Shown piece after piece: positions 39,290 through 48,386 of a stretch of 64,000 bases of DNA; the first letter of the stretch is position 1, and every line of letters begins with the position of its first letter. The stretch covers positions 1 through 64,000 of the forward strand of contig NZ_JNYD01000015.1 in the NCBI RefSeq assembly GCF_000717175.1. Reading direction: 5' to 3'. Below the pieces are notes generated by a model. The model saw only the letters and a program-made list of their open reading frames with translations, was not told the DNA's origin and did no database searches. The position numbers and the translations under genes are program-made. This DNA is from Pseudonocardia autotrophica (GTDB lineage: Bacteria > Actinomycetota > Actinomycetes > Mycobacteriales > Pseudonocardiaceae).

Positions 39290-39727
39290 TCAGTCCAGCG
39301 CGGCGTCGAGCGTGATCGTGGTGCCCGTCAGCGCCTTGCTGACCGGGCAGCCGTCCTTGGCGGCCCGGGCGGCCTTCTCGAAGGCGGCGGCGTCCATGCC
39401 CGGGACCTCGCCCCGGACGGTGAGCACGATGCCCGTGATCCGGAACCCGCCGCCCTGGTCCGGTCCGAGCGAGACGTCGGCCTTCACGTCGAGCGACTCG
39501 GGCGTGGCGCCCTCCTGCCCGATCAACGCGGAGAGCTGCATCGCGTAGCAGGCGGAGTGGGCCGCGGCGATGAGCTCCTCGGGGCTGGTGGTGCCGCCGG
39601 CGTCGTCGGCCGCGCGCTTGGGGAAGCTCACGTCGTAGGTGCCGACCTTGCTGCTGGTCAGCTCGACCTGGCCGGATCCCTGCTCCAGGGTCCCGCTCCA
39701 GGCCGTCCGTGCGGTGCGAGTGGGCAT
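39290..39727 (-). CDS. OsmC/Ohr family peroxiredoxin
   Basis: A 145-residue OsmC-subgroup protein. The redox cysteines are C60 in AAHSACYAMQLS and C127 in KDGCPVSKAL. The N-terminus RTAWSGTLEQGSGQVEL and YDVSFPKRAADDAGGTTSPEELI are typical of OsmC. It reduces organic hydroperoxides, using thiol partners. ATG 39727 has GGGAG upstream. It may be transcribed together with the small ORF 39177-39260. No MarR-type regulator is adjacent. Confidence 0.92.
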   Translation of the reverse strand: MPTRTARTAWSGTLEQGSGQVELTSSKVGTYDVSFPKRAADDAGGTTSPEELIAAAHSACYAMQLSALIGQEGATPESLDVKADVSLGPDQGGGFRITGIVLTVRGEVPGMDAAAFEKAARAAKDGCPVSKALTGTTITLDAALD

Positions 39728-39840
39728 TCGGATCTCCCGTCGACGATCGTCCGTACGGAGGAACCCACCGCGCGCTCCCGGGTACACGGAACCCGACCCC
39801 GGGGTCGCCGACCGGTCGGATCGGGACGACGAGCGGACGA

Positions 39841-40314
39841 TCACCGCACCTGGACGGTGTCGCCGACCTGGAGGAAGTCGTAGAAGGCGCGGGCGTCCTC
39901 GCGGGCGAGCCGGACGCAGCCCGCGGACGGCGTCTGCAGGTTGCCCTCGTGGAACGCGATCCCGCCCTCGGCGAAGAACACCGCGAACGGCATCGGCGCG
40001 TCGTTGAACTCCTTGCTGCGGTGCTTGTCGTTCTTCCACTCGACCTCGAAGTCGCCCCGCGGCGTCTCGTGGCCGGGCCCGCCGGGGCTCGTGGCGACGG
40101 GACCGCGGACCACGCGCCCGTCGTCGATCAGCCAGGCCTTCTTGCCGGCGAGGTCCACGCACGCACGCGCCTCGGCGGTGCACGGCGTCCCCTCGACGGG
40201 ACCGGGTCCCGCAACGGCCTGCCCCTGACCGGCGGCGAGCGTCCCCACCCCGACCAGACCGGCCGCGACCGCACCGCGCAGCCGCGGCGAACGAGCCCTG
40301 CTGTGCCTTCCCAT
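39841..40314 (-). CDS. L,D-transpeptidase (YkuD domain)
   Basis: A 157-residue exported enzyme. The signal-like N-terminus is GRHSRARSPRLRGAVAAGLV followed by an alanine-rich helix. The YkuD domain begins at CVDLAGKKAWLIDDG and contains the active-site signature FHEGNLQTPSAGCVRL (H122, C133). It forms 3-3 cross-links in peptidoglycan outside the membrane, or is inhibited by carbapenems if like mycobacterial enzymes. The start could be ATG 40314 or GTG 40329. It is smaller than the Ldt proteins with bacterial Ig-like domains and is close to minimal size. Confidence 0.88.
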   Translation of the reverse strand: MGRHSRARSPRLRGAVAAGLVGVGTLAAGQGQAVAGPGPVEGTPCTAEARACVDLAGKKAWLIDDGRVVRGPVATSPGGPGHETPRGDFEVEWKNDKHRSKEFNDAPMPFAVFFAEGGIAFHEGNLQTPSAGCVRLAREDARAFYDFLQVGDTVQVR

Positions 40315-40461
40315 GTGTCCGCTCGGCACCTTTCATCCCGTTCGACCCGGCCAGCAGCACAACGACCGTGACCTGCCGAGGTAACGAGCCGAATATTCGG
40401 CCCGACAGGCCCGCGTAGGATTCGCCCCGCATCGGGGACCCGACCATCTCGAGGAGCGCCC

Positions 40462-41958
40462 ATGCCCGACCGCCCTTCCGTCCGTCCCACCGCCGCCGTC
40501 GTGCTGGCCGCGGGTGAGGGGACCCGGATGCGGTCCGCGACCCCCAAGGTGCTGCACGAGATCGGCGGCCGGAGCCTGCTGGGGCACGCGGTGCACGCGG
40601 TCGCCGAGCTGGAGCCCGAGCACCTCGCGGTGGTCGTCGGGCACGCCCGCGAGCAGGTCGGCGCCGCGCTCGAGCGCATCGGGGACGAGGTGGCGCGCCG
40701 GGTCCTCCCGGCCGTCCAGGAGCAGCAGAACGGCACCGGCGACGCCGTGCGCTGCGGCCTCGCCGCCCTCCCCGGCGAGCTGTCCGGCACCGTCCTCGTG
40801 ACCTACGGGGACGTCCCGCTGCTCGACGCCGTCACGTTCGCCGAGGTCCTGCGCGTGCACGAGACCGCCGGCGCCGCCGTCACGCTGCTCACCACCGATC
40901 TCGACGACCCCACCGGCTACGGCCGGATCGTCCGCGACGCCACCGGGTCGGTGCTGCGGATCGTCGAGCAGAAGGACGCCACGGACGAGCAGCGGGCGCT
41001 CACGGAGATCAACTCCGGCGTCTACGCCTTCGACGCCGCGTTCCTCACCGCGGGGCTCGGCCGGCTCGACACCGCCAACGCCCAGGGCGAGCTCTACCTC
41101 ACCGACCTGGTCGCGCTCGCGGTCGCGGACGGCCTGCGCGTCGAGGCGGTGCGGGTGGACGACCCGTGGCTGGTCTCGGGCGTCAACGACCGCGTGCAGC
41201 TCGCCGCGGTCCGCGCCGAGCTGAACCGGCGGGTGCTGGAGCGGTGGATGCTCGCCGGCGTCACCGTCGTCGACCCGGCCACGACGTGGGTCGACGTCCA
41301 GGTCCGGCTGGGGCGGGACGTCGTCGTCGAGCCGGGGACGCAGCTGCGCGGGCACACCACCGTGGGCGACGCGGCGGTCGTCGGGCCGGACACCACGCTC
41401 ACGGACGTCGAGATCGGCGAGGGCGCCTCGGTGGTCCGGACGCACGGCTCGTCGTCCTGGATCGGCCCCGGCGCCTCGGTCGGCCCCTTCGCCTACCTGC
41501 GCCCGGGCGTCCGGCTGGGCGCGGACGGCAAGATCGGCACCTTCGTCGAGGTGAAGAACGCGGAGATCGGCCGCGGCTCCAAGGTGCCGCACCTCACCTA
41601 CGTGGGCGACGCCACGATCGGCGAGCAGAGCAACATCGGCGCCTCCTCGGTCTTCGTCAACTACGACGGTGTGACCAAGCACCGGACGACCATCGGCTCG
41701 CACGTCCGGACCGGATCGGACACGATGTTCATCGCCCCGGTGAGCATCGGCGACGGCGCCTACACGGGCGCCGGCACGGTCGTCCGCGAGGACGTTCCAC
41801 CGGGGGCGCTGGCGGTGTCGTCCGGGCCACAGCGCACCATCGACGGATGGGTCGTACGGAAGCGACCCGGCACGCCGGCGGCCGAGGCCGCCGAGCGAGC
41901 CAGCGACACGGCCGCCCGGGACGCGGCCGAGAGCGGCCGAGGAGGCACAGCGCAGTGA
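40462..41958 (+). CDS. glmU: bifunctional GlcNAc-1-P uridyltransferase / GlcN-1-P acetyltransferase
   Basis: A 498-residue enzyme that makes UDP-GlcNAc for peptidoglycan. The N-terminal pyrophosphorylase has [20 protein letters not shown] (residues 14-33) and [10 protein letters not shown], with TYGDVPLLD. The C-terminal left-handed beta-helix has hexapeptide repeats ([29 protein letters not shown]-like [15 protein letters not shown]). A low-complexity tail ([16 protein letters not shown]) ends the protein, as in other actinobacterial GlmU. ATG 40462 has GAGGAG upstream. It overlaps prs (GTGA). Confidence 0.96.
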   Translation: MPDRPSVRPTAAVVLAAGEGTRMRSATPKVLHEIGGRSLLGHAVHAVAELEPEHLAVVVGHAREQVGAALERIGDEVARRVLPAVQEQQNGTGDAVRCGLAALPGELSGTVLVTYGDVPLLDAVTFAEVLRVHETAGAAVTLLTTDLDDPTGYGRIVRDATGSVLRIVEQKDATDEQRALTEINSGVYAFDAAFLTAGLGRLDTANAQGELYLTDLVALAVADGLRVEAVRVDDPWLVSGVNDRVQLAAVRAELNRRVLERWMLAGVTVVDPATTWVDVQVRLGRDVVVEPGTQLRGHTTVGDAAVVGPDTTLTDVEIGEGASVVRTHGSSSWIGPGASVGPFAYLRPGVRLGADGKIGTFVEVKNAEIGRGSKVPHLTYVGDATIGEQSNIGASSVFVNYDGVTKHRTTIGSHVRTGSDTMFIAPVSIGDGAYTGAGTVVREDVPPGALAVSSGPQRTIDGWVVRKRPGTPAAEAAERASDTAARDAAESGRGGTAQ

Positions 41959-42935
41959 GTGCGATGTCGGGTCAGCCCAAGAAGAACCTGATGTTCTTCT
42001 CCGGGAGGGCGCACCCGGAGCTGGCCGAGCAGGTCGCCAAGGAGCTCGACGTCACCGTCACGCCGCAGTCGGCGTACTCCTTCGCGAACGGCGAGATCTT
42101 CGTCCGGTTCGAGGAGTCGGTCCGCGGGTGCGACGCGTTCGTCCTGCAGGCGCACAGCGCGCCGATCAACGACGCGATCATGGAGCAGCTGATCATGGTC
42201 GACGCGCTCAAGCGCGCCTCGGCCAAGCGGATCACCGTGGTCATGCCGTTCTGGGGCTATGCACGCCAGGACAAGAAGCACCGCGGCCGGGAGCCGATCT
42301 CGGCCCGGCTCATCGCGGACATGTTCAAGACGGCCGGTGCGGACCGGATCATGACGGTCGACCTGCACACGGCCCAGATCCAGGGCTTCTTCGACGGCCC
42401 GGTCGACCACCTCTTCGCGCTGCCGGTGCTCGCCGAGCACATCAAGCAGCGGTACTCCGACGCGGACCTCGCCGTGGTCTCCCCGGACTCGGGCCGCGTG
42501 CGGCTGGCCGAGCGCTGGGCGGAGACCCTGGGCGGGACGCCGCTGGCCTTCATCCACAAGACCCGCGACCCGCTCAAGCCCAACGAGGCCAAGGCGAACC
42601 GGGTGGTCGGTGAGATCGAGGGCCGCACCTGCGTGGTCATCGACGACATGATCGACACCGGTGGCACGGTGGCGAAGACCGTCGAGGTGCTGCTGAAGGA
42701 GGGCGCCAAGGACGTGATCATCGCGGCCACCCATGGCGTGCTCTCCGGCCCGGCCGTCGAGCGGCTCTCCTCCTGCGGCGCCCGCGAGGTGATCTTCACC
42801 GACACGCTGCCGATCCCGGACGAGAAGCGGTTCCCGACCATGACCGTGCTCCCGATCGCCCCGCTGCTGGCCGAGGCGATCCACCAGGTCTTCGACGACG
42901 GCTCGGTCACCAGCCTGTTCGACGGCAACGCATAG
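41955..42935 (+). CDS. prs: ribose-phosphate pyrophosphokinase
   Basis: A 326-residue class I PRPP synthase. Motifs include [48 protein letters not shown] (PRPP synthase signature at about 132-142) and the PRPP-binding loop [16 protein letters not shown] near 230. It makes PRPP for nucleotide, His and Trp synthesis and, in actinobacteria, for decaprenylphosphoryl-arabinose. GTG 41955 overlaps the glmU stop, with GGAGG at 41941. It matches mycobacterial PrsA in length and position. A long palindrome follows the stop. Confidence 0.96.
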   Translation: MSAMSGQPKKNLMFFSGRAHPELAEQVAKELDVTVTPQSAYSFANGEIFVRFEESVRGCDAFVLQAHSAPINDAIMEQLIMVDALKRASAKRITVVMPFWGYARQDKKHRGREPISARLIADMFKTAGADRIMTVDLHTAQIQGFFDGPVDHLFALPVLAEHIKQRYSDADLAVVSPDSGRVRLAERWAETLGGTPLAFIHKTRDPLKPNEAKANRVVGEIEGRTCVVIDDMIDTGGTVAKTVEVLLKEGAKDVIIAATHGVLSGPAVERLSSCGAREVIFTDTLPIPDEKRFPTMTVLPIAPLLAEAIHQVFDDGSVTSLFDGNA

Positions 42936-42940
42936 CCCCT

Positions 42941-42980
42941 GTGAGTGGCGATAGTCGCTCTGGCGACTATCGCCACTCAC
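42941..42980. repeat. dispersed palindromic element, copy 1 (perfect 18-bp arms)
   Basis: GTGAGTGGCGATAGTCGC at 42941-42958 and its exact complement at 42963-42980 flank the loop TCTG. The element lies between the converging ends of prs and the secreted-protein gene and probably serves as a bidirectional terminator. The same sequence with loop TATG is at 55107-55146. Confidence 0.9.
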
Positions 42981-42984
42981 GAGG

Positions 42985-43635
42985 TCAGGAGACCTTGGTC
43001 CAGCTGCAGCCGCCGGACAACTCCAGGTACTGCCCCTTCGCCACCGACGCGTACATCTGACCACTGCTCGCGTTTCCGTCGACGAACGAGCTGATGCTGT
43101 CCGCCGCGTTCGTGTACGTCTGCCAGATGCACGAGCCGTACGTCCCGCCGCCCGACGTCTTGTAGCGGCCGGCCTCGATGTCCGCGCCTGCCTGATAGAC
43201 CCCGTCGGTGAGATCGCCCGCCGACGACCCGCCGGACGAGCCCGACCCCGCGCTCGGCACCGGCACCTCCTTGGTCACCGTCACCGGCGCCGGGGCGGCG
43301 GCCGTGACCGTGACCGTCTCGGGCGCGGCGGCGGGCGCGGTGACCGTGACGGTCTGCGGCGCCGGAGCCGGGGCGGCGGCTGTCGCAGTCGCGGCGTTGC
43401 CGAGTGCGGCGCCGCCGATGCCGACACCTATCAGCAGCCCCACCGCCAGCCCCGCCGTGGCCCACGGCCAACGCCGCGTGCCACGGCGCCCGACGCCCGC
43501 GCGGTGTCCCGCAGCCTGCTCGCGGGTCCGCAGGGCGGACGGCCACGGGGCCGCCGGCGGCACCACCGGAATGACGTCGGTGATCGGGTCGGCGGTGGGG
43601 TCGGTCTGCGGGCGGGCCTGCGGCGTGACGATCAT
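42985..43635 (-). CDS. membrane-anchored secreted protein with unknown C-terminal domain
   Basis: A 216-residue protein. A cytoplasmic tail of about 60 residues is followed by a membrane helix (ATAGLAVGLLIGVGIGGAAL), an alanine/proline spacer with repeated TVTVTAPA, TVTVTAAA and PVTVTKE strings, and a C-terminal domain of about 75 residues. That domain includes DLTDGVYQAGADIEAGRYKT, SCIWQTYTNAADSI and GQMYASVAKGQYLELSGGC, with two cysteines that may form a disulphide. The domain resembles a small beta-fold seen in many actinobacterial surface proteins; no function is known. ATG 43635 has GGGGGAA upstream. It occupies the place of lpqT in M. tuberculosis but is on the opposite strand. Confidence 0.72.
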   Translation of the reverse strand: MIVTPQARPQTDPTADPITDVIPVVPPAAPWPSALRTREQAAGHRAGVGRRGTRRWPWATAGLAVGLLIGVGIGGAALGNAATATAAAPAPAPQTVTVTAPAAAPETVTVTAAAPAPVTVTKEVPVPSAGSGSSGGSSAGDLTDGVYQAGADIEAGRYKTSGGGTYGSCIWQTYTNAADSISSFVDGNASSGQMYASVAKGQYLELSGGCSWTKVS

Positions 43636-43926
43636 GGCGTTCCCCCGAATGCGCGGAGCGGGTACGGACGTCCGGCTCATCGCCGCAGGCAGGACGGGTC
43701 TTAGCCACGCCTTCCGGGATTCATCGATTCTGGGTAGCGCGGCCGGCGTGTCGCGCTTGGCGGACCCTGCGACGGGGCGCCGTGGAGGCGGGCGTACTCT
43801 TGTCGGCGGTTCCGCGGCGAGGGCGGGTTGTTCGACGAGCCCGCCGTCATCGACGTGTGGTCGGCTACTCCGCCGCCTCCTCGCCGCGCGCACGCGACAT
43901 CAGCAGTTCGAGGAGAGAGACCCACC

Positions 43927-44607
43927 GTGGCCCAGTCCAAGATCGCCGCCGAGACCCGGACCGAGTTCGGCAAGGGCGCCGCGCGGCGCACCCGCAAGGC
44001 GGGCAAGATCCCCGCCGTCCTGTACGGGCACGGCACCGACCCGCAGCACCTGACGCTGCCGTCGCTCGAGTTCGCCGCCGTCGTCCGCGAGCAGGGCCGC
44101 AACGCCGTGCTCGAGCTGGACATCGCCGGGGGCAGCAGCCAGCTGGCGCTGACCAAGACCGTCACCTTCCACCCGATCCGCCCCTACATCGAGCACGTCG
44201 ACCTGCTCGTCGTGCAGAAGGGCGAGAAGGTCGTCGTCGAGATCCCGGTGATCATCACCGGCGAGGCCGTGCCGGGCTCCCTGGTCACCCAGGACCTGAA
44301 CACGATCGAGGTCGAGGCCGACGCCCTGGACATCCCCGAGAACGTCGAGATCTCGGTCGAGGGCGCCGAGGTCGGCACCCAGTTCCTGGCGGGCCAGGTC
44401 GCGCTGCCGACGGGTTCCGAGCTGCGCACCGACCCCGAGTACCTGGTCGTCAACGTGGTCGCCGCGCCGACCGCCGAGGACCTCGAGGCCACCGAAGACA
44501 CCGAGGGCGCCGGCGTGGTCGAGGACGCCCCGGAGACCCCGGCCGACGAGTCCGAGGCCCCGGCCGAGGGCGAGTCCGCCGAGGGCGACGCCTCCGCCGA
44601 GAGCTGA
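43927..44607 (+). CDS. rplY: 50S ribosomal protein L25 (CTC form)
   Basis: A 226-residue long-form L25. The N-terminal L25 domain has [25 protein letters not shown] and [22 protein letters not shown]. The TL5/CTC C-terminal domain runs from [15 protein letters not shown] to [17 protein letters not shown] and ends with an acidic tail of E, A and D. It binds 5S rRNA. GTG 43927 has GAGGAGAG upstream. It leads an operon with pth. The 291-base upstream gap toward 43635 holds no gene and presumably both divergent promoters. Confidence 0.95.
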   Translation: MAQSKIAAETRTEFGKGAARRTRKAGKIPAVLYGHGTDPQHLTLPSLEFAAVVREQGRNAVLELDIAGGSSQLALTKTVTFHPIRPYIEHVDLLVVQKGEKVVVEIPVIITGEAVPGSLVTQDLNTIEVEADALDIPENVEISVEGAEVGTQFLAGQVALPTGSELRTDPEYLVVNVVAAPTAEDLEATEDTEGAGVVEDAPETPADESEAPAEGESAEGDASAES

Positions 44608-44610
44608 TCC

Positions 44611-45207
44611 GTGGCGCCGGCACCGTCCGCCGGCACGGCATTGGTGGTCGGGCTCGGGAACCCCGGGCCCGGCTACGCCGACACCCGGCACAACGTCGGG
44701 TTCGGCGTGGCCGAGTTGCTGGCCGAGCGCGCCGGCGCGCGGTTCTCGCTGCACAAGCGGTCCAACGCCGAGGTCGCCGAGGGCAGGCTCGCGGGCCGCA
44801 AGGTCGTGCTGGCCAAGCCGCGGACGTACATGAACGAGTCCGGCGGCCCGGTCGCCGGGCTGGTCCGGTACTTCTCGGTGCCGCCCGAGGAGCTCGTCGT
44901 GGTGCACGACGACCTGGACCTCGGGTTCGGAGTGATCCGGCTGAAGCGGGGCGGCGGCGAGGGCGGGCACAACGGCCTGCGCTCGATCAGCCGCTCGATC
45001 GGCACCAAGGACTACCTGCGGGTGCGCTTCGGCATCGGCCGCCCGCCCGGCCGACAGGATCCGGCGGACTTCGTGCTCAAGCGGTTCTCCGCGACCGAGC
45101 GCAAGGAGCTGGACCTCGCGGTCGACCTGGCCGCCGACGCGGCCGAGGCGCTGCTGGAGCAGGGCCTCGAACCCGCGCAGAACCGTTTCCACGCCCTCTC
45201 CGGCTGA
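44611..45207 (+). CDS. pth: peptidyl-tRNA hydrolase
   Basis: A 198-residue monofunctional Pth. The opening [22 protein letters not shown] includes the catalytic histidine (His 28). [16 protein letters not shown] and [30 protein letters not shown] follow with the catalytic Asp and substrate-binding loop (positions about 70-85 and 95-125). It recycles tRNA from peptidyl-tRNA released prematurely. GTG 44611 is 3 bases after rplY, so they are co-transcribed. It corresponds to Rv1014c. Confidence 0.95.
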   Translation: MAPAPSAGTALVVGLGNPGPGYADTRHNVGFGVAELLAERAGARFSLHKRSNAEVAEGRLAGRKVVLAKPRTYMNESGGPVAGLVRYFSVPPEELVVVHDDLDLGFGVIRLKRGGGEGGHNGLRSISRSIGTKDYLRVRFGIGRPPGRQDPADFVLKRFSATERKELDLAVDLAADAAEALLEQGLEPAQNRFHALSG

Positions 45208-45213
45208 CCGACC

Positions 45214-45247
45214 ACGGGCCCTCCCGCACCAGCGCGGGAGGGCCCGT
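45214..45247. terminator. bidirectional hairpin between pth and the acyl ligase
   Basis: Perfect 14-base arms, ACGGGCCCTCCCGC (45214-45227) and its complement (45234-45247), with the loop ACCAGC. It lies between converging genes. Confidence 0.85.
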
Positions 45248-45252
45248 CAGCG

Positions 45253-46920
45253 TCAGGAGCGGGAGGTGAGCAGGTCGGCGGTGGCGGCCCGGCGCAGCTT
45301 GCCCGAGGGCGTCTTGGGCAGGCTGCCGGGCGGGAGCACCTCCACCCGCGCCGGCCGCACCCCGACCGCGGACACCACCCGCGAGGTGACGTCCTTGCGG
45401 ATCAGCGCGGCCTCGGCCTCGTCGTCGGCCTTGCGGGCCTCGACGGCCACGGCGAAGGACTCGCGCCGCTGCCCCTCCCCCGCGAACAGCCGGACGGCCA
45501 CGGCGTTGCCCGCCCGCACGCCGTCGGCCTCCGCGGCGGCGCGCTCGATGTCGGTCGGGTAGATGTTGCGCCCGCCCATGATGATCACGTCCTTGCGCCG
45601 CCCGCACACGACGACCTGGCCGTCCTCGACGACGTAGCCCTCGTCGCCGGTGTCGAACCAGCCCTCCGCATCCTGCGTCGCGACGGGGCCGTTGACCGTC
45701 AGGTAACCCGGCGTCACGGACTCGCCGCGCAGCTGGATCACCCCGACCCCGCGGGTGCCGAGCACCTCCCCGGACTCGCCGACGACGCGGGCCTCGATCC
45801 CCGGCAGCGGCGGCCCGAGCAGCGGGAACGCGCGGGTCGGTCCCTCGCCGGCGGGCTCGGCCCGGCGGGCGGACTCGAGGGCGTCGGCGTCGATCTCGTC
45901 GACGGCCAGCCCCGTCTCGACGGGCGCGAACGCCACCCCGAGCGCCGTCTCCGCCATCCCGTAGGCGCACAGCACCGACTCGGGCCGCAGCCCGAAGCGC
46001 GCCCCGGCGTCGACGAAGGCCCCCACGGCGAGGGGGTCGACTGGCTCGGCGCCGTTGAGCGCGATGCGCAACGACGACAGGTCCAGCTCCTGGTCGGCCC
46101 GGGCGAGCTGGCGGGCGAGCACGGCGTAGGCGAAGTTCGGCGCGGCCGTGACGGTGCCGCGGTACTTCGAGATCAGCTCGGCCCACAGCAGCGGCCGGGA
46201 CAGGAAGTCCACCGGTGTGACCGTGACCAGCTCGAGGGCGGTGACCATCGGGATCGTCAGGAACCCGACCATGCCCATGTCGTGGAAGAGCGGCAGCCAG
46301 GAGATCATCACGTCCCGCTCGACGTCGAGGCGGGCCGCCTCGCGCATCGCCGTGATGTTGGCGTGCAGGTTGCGGTGCGTGATCCGCACGGCCTTCGGCT
46401 CCGCGGTGGACCCGCTGGTGAGCTGCAGCAGCGCCGTGTCGTCCTCGGCCGCGGCCTCGGCGTCGGGCGTGACCGTGGTCGGGTCGCCGTGCAGTGCCTC
46501 GACCAGCCGGAACGGGATGCCGCGCTCGGTGAGCACGGGGGCGAGCCCGTCGAAGGGCGGACCGAGCAGGACCATGCTCGCGTCGATCATCCGCAGCACG
46601 GCGACGGTGTCCTCGGCCCAGTGCATGAGGTCGGTGCGCGCGGTCGGCTGGTGCAGCATCGTGACGCTGCCGCCGGTGAGCCACACCGCCTGCGCGAGCG
46701 GGGCGATCGACGCCGGGTCGGCCGCCAGCACGCCGACGGCGCCGCCGCGGGTCAGGGCGGGGGTGTTCCCTTCGGGCCGGCGCAGGGCGTCGGCGATCCC
46801 CAGGGCGGTCCCGTGCACCTCGCTCCACGGTCGACGGACGGGGGCGGCGGGCTCGCCGGTCGTCATGCCGCGGGAGGTGTCGGCGGCGGACTCCAGCAAC
46901 GTCGCGAGGAACCGGGACAT
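45253..46920 (-). CDS. Pks16-like fatty-acyl-AMP/CoA ligase
   Basis: A 555-residue ANL-superfamily adenylating enzyme. The ATP-binding P-loop is LLQLTSGSTAEPKAVRITHRN (about residues 165-184). SWLPLFHDMGMVGF, LNGAEPVDPL, CAYGMAETALG and the hinge FDTGDEGYVVEDGQVVVCGRRKDVIIMGGRNIYP follow, with the late catalytic lysine region PSGKLRR. It corresponds by position to mycobacterial pks16 (Rv1013). It may form acyl-AMP for transfer to a carrier or CoA; substrate is unknown. ATG 46920 diverges from the M20 peptidase. Confidence 0.88.
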   Translation of the reverse strand: MSRFLATLLESAADTSRGMTTGEPAAPVRRPWSEVHGTALGIADALRRPEGNTPALTRGGAVGVLAADPASIAPLAQAVWLTGGSVTMLHQPTARTDLMHWAEDTVAVLRMIDASMVLLGPPFDGLAPVLTERGIPFRLVEALHGDPTTVTPDAEAAAEDDTALLQLTSGSTAEPKAVRITHRNLHANITAMREAARLDVERDVMISWLPLFHDMGMVGFLTIPMVTALELVTVTPVDFLSRPLLWAELISKYRGTVTAAPNFAYAVLARQLARADQELDLSSLRIALNGAEPVDPLAVGAFVDAGARFGLRPESVLCAYGMAETALGVAFAPVETGLAVDEIDADALESARRAEPAGEGPTRAFPLLGPPLPGIEARVVGESGEVLGTRGVGVIQLRGESVTPGYLTVNGPVATQDAEGWFDTGDEGYVVEDGQVVVCGRRKDVIIMGGRNIYPTDIERAAAEADGVRAGNAVAVRLFAGEGQRRESFAVAVEARKADDEAEAALIRKDVTSRVVSAVGVRPARVEVLPPGSLPKTPSGKLRRAATADLLTSRS

Positions 46921-46969
46921 GGTGCGCAGCCTAAGGCCCGGACCGGCGGACCCGCGTAGGGTCGGGCCC

Positions 46970-48325
46970 GTGGCTCACACCCGTGACTCGATCGCCGCGG
47001 CCGTCGAGGCCGTGATCCCCGGCGCCCGCTCCGACCTCGAGCGGCTGGTGCGCATCCCCAGCATCTGGGCCGACCCGGCGCACGCGGCCGACACCGAGGC
47101 GAGCGCCGCGGCCGTCGCGGAGCTCGCGGGCGCCCTGAACCCCGCGAACCTCCAGATCCTGCGCGCCGAGGGTGGCGCGCCCGCCGTCGTGGCGCAGTGG
47201 CCGGCGCCCGAGGGGCAGCCGACCGTGCTGCTCTACGCCCACCACGACGTCCAGCCCACGGGCGGCGACGAGCACTGGACCAGCCCGCCCTTCGAGCCCA
47301 CCGAGCGGGACGGACGGCTCTACGGCCGCGGCGCCGCGGACGACAAGGCCGGCGTGATGACCCACCTCGCGGTGCTGCGCGCGTACGAGGGGAAGCCGCC
47401 CGTCGGCGTCACGCTGTTCATCGAGGGCGAGGAGGAGTCCGGCTCCCCCACGCTGCCGCAGCTGCTGCGCGAGCACCACGAGCTGCTCGCCGCGGACGTC
47501 ATCGTCATCGCCGACGCCGCCAATCCCGCGGTCGACGTCCCCGCTCTCACCACGAGCCTGCGGGGCCTCGTCGACGTCGTGATCGACGTGTCGCTGCTGG
47601 AGCGGCCGCTGCACTCGGGCGTCTTCGGCGGGCCGGTCGGCGACGCGCTCACCGCGTTGACCCACGCCCTGGCGAGCCTGCACGACGAGAAGGGCGAGGT
47701 CGCCGTCCCCGGGCTGCACGCGAACACGGGCACGGACGCCGCCGCCCTGGACATCCCCGAGGCGGAGTGGCGCGCCGAGGCCGGCCTGGTGGAGGGGGCC
47801 GAGCTGCTCGGTACCGGCACGCTCGCCGAGCGGATCTACCACAAGCCCGCGATCGCCGTCCTGGGGATCGACGCGCCGTCCGTCGCGCAGGCCTCGAACG
47901 TGCTGCTCCCGCGCGCCCGCGCCATGGTCAGCATGCGGCTCGCCCCCGGCGAGGACGCCCTGGCCGCGCGGGAGAAGCTCGCCGAGCACCTGCGGGCGCA
48001 CGCGCCGTGGGGCGCGCAGGTCACGGTCGAGCACGGGTCGGGCGTGGCCGAGCCCTTCTCGCTCGACGCCAACGGCGGAGCCTACGACGCGGCCAAGCGC
48101 GCCTTCTCCGAGGCCTACGGCACCGCGACCGTCGAGATGGGCATCGGCGGCAGCATCCCGTTCATCGCCGAGTTCGCCCGCACCTTCCCGGGCGCGGCGG
48201 TGCTGGTCACCGGCGTGGGCGACCCGGCGTCGCGCTGGCACGGGATCGACGAGTCGTTGTCCCTCTCGATGTTCGCCACGGGGGCGCGGGCCGAGGCCTT
48301 CCTGCTCGACGAGCTCCGCCGCTGA
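46970..48325 (+). CDS. M20 family dipeptidase
   Basis: A 451-residue zinc metallopeptidase of the CNDP/DapE-like group. Metal ligands are in LLYAHHDVQPTGG (first His and Asp), GRGAADDKAG (bridging Asp), FIEGEEESGSP (catalytic Glu and Glu ligand) and IADAANPAVD. A dimerisation insert follows LVDVVIDVSLLERPLHSGVFGGPVGD. It cleaves dipeptides or N-acyl amino acids. GTG 46970 is the start by family alignment (VAHTRDSIAAAVEAVIPGARSDL opening); the ribosome site is weak. It is divergent from the acyl ligase with a 49-base gap. Confidence 0.9.
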   Translation: MAHTRDSIAAAVEAVIPGARSDLERLVRIPSIWADPAHAADTEASAAAVAELAGALNPANLQILRAEGGAPAVVAQWPAPEGQPTVLLYAHHDVQPTGGDEHWTSPPFEPTERDGRLYGRGAADDKAGVMTHLAVLRAYEGKPPVGVTLFIEGEEESGSPTLPQLLREHHELLAADVIVIADAANPAVDVPALTTSLRGLVDVVIDVSLLERPLHSGVFGGPVGDALTALTHALASLHDEKGEVAVPGLHANTGTDAAALDIPEAEWRAEAGLVEGAELLGTGTLAERIYHKPAIAVLGIDAPSVAQASNVLLPRARAMVSMRLAPGEDALAAREKLAEHLRAHAPWGAQVTVEHGSGVAEPFSLDANGGAYDAAKRAFSEAYGTATVEMGIGGSIPFIAEFARTFPGAAVLVTGVGDPASRWHGIDESLSLSMFATGARAEAFLLDELRR

Positions 48326-48339
48326 CCATCCGACTGTCG

Positions 48340-48351
48340 GCGATATATCGC
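48340..48351. promoter_or_regulatory. 12-bp palindrome upstream of the SARP-like regulator
   Basis: GCGATATATCGC is a perfect palindrome 35 bases before the regulator start. It is the AT-rich centre of an otherwise GC-rich gap. PadR and similar regulators use sites with ATATAT-like cores, so an operator role is possible but unproven. Confidence 0.4.
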
Positions 48352-48386
48352 TAGCGCCCGGCGGCGGCGCCCGGCAGACTGAGCCG

